Part shown: positions 22,822-24,941 of the stretch, one piece after another
Position numbering within the stretch: position 1 is the stretch's first letter
Layout of the letters: the number at the start of each line of letters is the position of its first letter
IMG/VR virus record: IMGVR_UViG_3300030107_006659
Span: 1 to 24,941 of that record
Reading direction: 5' to 3' (one strand)
Source: a virus
DNA length: 24,941 nt
Notes under the pieces: model-generated
What the model was told of the DNA's origin: nothing
Database searches by the model: none
What the model saw: only the letters and a program-made list of their open reading frames with translations
Made by a program: the position numbers and the translations under genes

Positions 22822-23448
22822 ATGGCTAAAATACATAACGGATATATAAATCAAAATTTAAAAAACACATTTAAAGATACAGGTTTAAACAATTTTGATT
22901 TAGCAACAACGAGACTTTATAAAGGTGTAAAACCTATGTGGGAGCAACTTGGTTTTGAAAATAATAGTTTTGATGTACCAGAAGAACATATTTATTGGCA
23001 GAACATAATACCAAGTAATTGGGATTTTTCTAATTTAACAGGTGTATCAGTTCAGTTAGAATCAACAATTATAAATGATGTCGATATGGTTTACTTTGTA
23101 GCAACAATTGACGGTGATGTTGAACAGGAATGGGAAGGTGGTTTTCATTATCCTATTTTACCACCAGTAAATAAAAATGGAAATTTTGAAGGAGTATTAG
23201 ACACAGAAACTTCTTATGGTAATTCTTCAGCACCTGTCGCTAATTTAAATGCTGTTGATGATAACTTAATTTTAGACATAGATTTTGAACAAACAACAAC
23301 TGATGATTTGAGTGATAAAACAGAGATAAATAATGTAGAGTACAGTAAAGATTTTCAAATATCACTTGATGAGGATTTTAGATTAAAAACAGATACCTTT
23401 CAAATACCAGATGGTGTTGAAAGGGAACTATTTGAGCAGGCATTTTAA
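22822..23448 (+). CDS. Hypothetical structural protein (208 aa)
   Basis: ATG 22822 lies 20 bases after the giant tail gene with GATTGGAAAAAA before it; a weak ribosome site. The product starts MAKIHNGYINQNLKNTFKDT and has an aromatic-rich N-terminal half (PEEHIYWQNIIPSNWDFSNL), a beta-rich centre (VYFVATIDGDVEQEWEGGFH) and an acidic Thr-rich C-terminal third. No family recognised. The stop overlaps the next start (TAATG). Its place in the baseplate operon suggests a virion component. Confidence 0.65.
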   Translation: MAKIHNGYINQNLKNTFKDTGLNNFDLATTRLYKGVKPMWEQLGFENNSFDVPEEHIYWQNIIPSNWDFSNLTGVSVQLESTIINDVDMVYFVATIDGDVEQEWEGGFHYPILPPVNKNGNFEGVLDTETSYGNSSAPVANLNAVDDNLILDIDFEQTTTDDLSDKTEINNVEYSKDFQISLDEDFRLKTDTFQIPDGVERELFEQAF

Positions 23449-24941
23449 TGGCATTTACAAAAAAAGAAGATTATCCATCAGTTAGAAAACCTGGTGTGTA
23501 TTTAGAAGAATCTGATGAAAGGTTAGGTTTAAATACTAGCGATTTAGAAAAATTTTCTTTAGGCAATTGGAACTCAATTGTAAGAGATGATAAAGCTTAT
23601 TTTTCATTAGGTAGAAGTGATAACATTGTAGACATTATAAATAGAAATAGTCAATACCAAGGTAGACCAGTTGGGATAGAGTTTATTAGTGACAGTAGTC
23701 CCCAATCTTTGTCAAGTTCAGGTACATTACCATTTTACTTTGTTCAACTTGCCGTAGTAACTGGTATGCCTGATTATGTACCAATATACCCATCACCAGC
23801 TGCTGGGGATTCCCCTCAACCTCAAATAGTTAGAGTTATACCAGAATATTACGATGTATCCTTAGCGACTTTTATGACATTCAACCAACTTAATTTACCA
23901 AGTTTTGTTAAAGGAATTTACACCAGACAACAATTTTTTGATGAAGTAGATATTTTGTATTCACAAATTAGTTCAGAAAATCAAGCAAACAATTCATTGA
24001 TAAATACTTTTCAAAGTATTTATAATCTTAACCTAAAACCAAATGTTTTATCATTACTTAACGATGTTAGTGAGAATTTTGTTGATTTTGTAAATTCAAA
24101 CTCTAAAGCTTATATTCCTGAGAATTCAGATGTAGATTATAAACCTGGTGATTCGGTTCTTGAATATCCTTTTTTAAATGCGAAGTTGGATGAAGTTTTT
24201 GTGGATGGATTACAAAATTCAATAACTGATAATTCAATTTTTTTCAATCCAGGTTATTTTGGGCTACAATCTGGTGAGGGTGGGCCTAGTTTTCCTGAAA
24301 ACATTAGCGATGAAGGTTTTGGTCAGTTTATATCTGCCCTTAAAAATAGTTTGAATCAAGGAGAAAAATTAGTTTATGTAATTCAACCTTTTTTAGACTT
24401 TCCAACTAAATTATCAGACGGTACTGTTATAACTCCACCTGATAATTTTGATGAAAAAGTTAATTTTATACGATTAAGAGATTTTTCAAAACAAATTGGT
24501 ACAACAGGTGATGGTATTTCGACACGAATGAAAATTCTAAATAAAGATGAAGATAATAATACTACTTTTTTTATTAACACAGTTACCTTTGAGTCAACAT
24601 CAACAGTTTCAACTCCTTCGTTTGGTGGTGTTCCGAGTGTAAATTTATCAAGTTTGGGTGTACCAGGTACAGAACTTTTAGAATCTACCAATGTATCTCA
24701 GAATGTACTAGCTAATATAGAAACATTAAAAAGGTGGGGACATCCAAATTATTCTAGAAGTATACCTGTTTTACAATTTGAAGATGTTGATTATGAAATA
24801 CCTGAGTTTGAGGTTTCGTGTACTGCTAGAGGATTTAGTCAAGATCGAGGTAGTGGTGGAGTTACTAGAACAGAATTACTTTATTATAATCCTAATGATG
24901 AGCCAGGTAATTTTTTAGACACTTCATATCCAGTTACAGTT
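23448..24941 (+). CDS. Structural protein, 5' part only (498 codons to window edge)
   Basis: ATG 23448 overlaps the previous stop (TAATG), and the frame stays open to the last base. It begins MAFTKKEDYPSVRKPGVYLE, a start reminiscent of tail-sheath or tube-like proteins (the VRKPGVY(L/I) opening), but the following sequence does not look like a sheath protein: it has long Asn/Ser-rich helices and beta stretches (SLGRSDNIVDIINRNSQYQG, PEYYDVSLATFMTF, WGHPNYSRSIPVLQFEDVDY). It may be a tail or baseplate protein of unknown kind. The C-terminal end lies outside the window, so no family call is made. Confidence 0.75.
   Translation, partial: MAFTKKEDYPSVRKPGVYLEESDERLGLNTSDLEKFSLGNWNSIVRDDKAYFSLGRSDNIVDIINRNSQYQGRPVGIEFISDSSPQSLSSSGTLPFYFVQLAVVTGMPDYVPIYPSPAAGDSPQPQIVRVIPEYYDVSLATFMTFNQLNLPSFVKGIYTRQQFFDEVDILYSQISSENQANNSLINTFQSIYNLNLKPNVLSLLNDVSENFVDFVNSNSKAYIPENSDVDYKPGDSVLEYPFLNAKLDEVFVDGLQNSITDNSIFFNPGYFGLQSGEGGPSFPENISDEGFGQFISALKNSLNQGEKLVYVIQPFLDFPTKLSDGTVITPPDNFDEKVNFIRLRDFSKQIGTTGDGISTRMKILNKDEDNNTTFFINTVTFESTSTVSTPSFGGVPSVNLSSLGVPGTELLESTNVSQNVLANIETLKRWGHPNYSRSIPVLQFEDVDYEIPEFEVSCTARGFSQDRGSGGVTRTELLYYNPNDEPGNFLDTSYPVTV

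Noticed and set aside
1-24941. Prophage or bacterial chromosome context
   Set aside because: No integrase, att-like direct repeat, rRNA or host housekeeping genes are visible; all genes are on one strand with phage-type packing. The window alone cannot exclude integration elsewhere.

Overview
This window looks like part of the genome of a large, AT-rich, contractile-tailed (T4-like, myovirus-type) phage, probably marine. Every supported gene is on the + strand, genes are packed with 1-11 bp overlaps or gaps of a few bases, many short orphan genes are present, and a recognisable T4-type baseplate set follows (spike-like protein, gp25-like and gp6-like wedge proteins). No integrase, rRNA or bacterial housekeeping operon is visible. 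Three independent hints point to a Bacteroidetes (Flavobacteriia-like) host, which is an inference: the repeated promoters fit the TTG-N20/21-TAnnTTTG type as well as or better than the sigma70 type; the tmRNA seems to resume on a glycine codon GGC as in Bacteroidetes tmRNAs; and the large tail proteins carry GCTDxxAxNY...DDGSC modules that are common in marine Bacteroidetes proteins.

Layout. 1-455: three small genes. 456-876: a one-piece tmRNA starting 3 nt after a stop codon. 894-4992: a run of early-type small genes with four near-identical promoters, each 22-25 nt before a start codon. This run includes a stand-alone HAD 3'-phosphatase-like protein, tRNA-Ala(UGC), a polytopic membrane protein resembling an ECF-type S component (DUF6580-like) and a zinc-ribbon protein. 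4991-5049 is a long hairpin. 5082-6307: a membrane-anchored lytic transglycosylase overlapping a Popeye-like membrane protein with a cyclic-nucleotide-binding-like domain. 6306-6440: a fifth promoter followed not by a gene but by two hairpins, a candidate small RNA. 6479-8210: small acidic or coiled-coil proteins, then a T4 gp55-like late sigma factor. 8238-24941: the morphogenesis operon, with spike, gp25, gp6, a DNRLRE-like protein, two giant modular tail proteins (1256 and 1596 aa), and further structural genes, the last cut by the window edge.

How it may work together (inference): host RNA polymerase would read the early promoters. The tmRNA, tRNA-Ala and nucleic-acid 3'-phosphatase would support translation and RNA upkeep during infection. 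The gp55-like factor would then switch on the baseplate/tail operon that begins immediately after it.

The most unusual items are the tmRNA, whose tag frame passes an LAA motif in the H5 loop without stopping and runs to 36 codons; the Bacteroidetes-like promoter family; the candidate structured RNA; the Popeye-like membrane protein coupled to the transglycosylase; and repeated modules shared by the two giant tail proteins.
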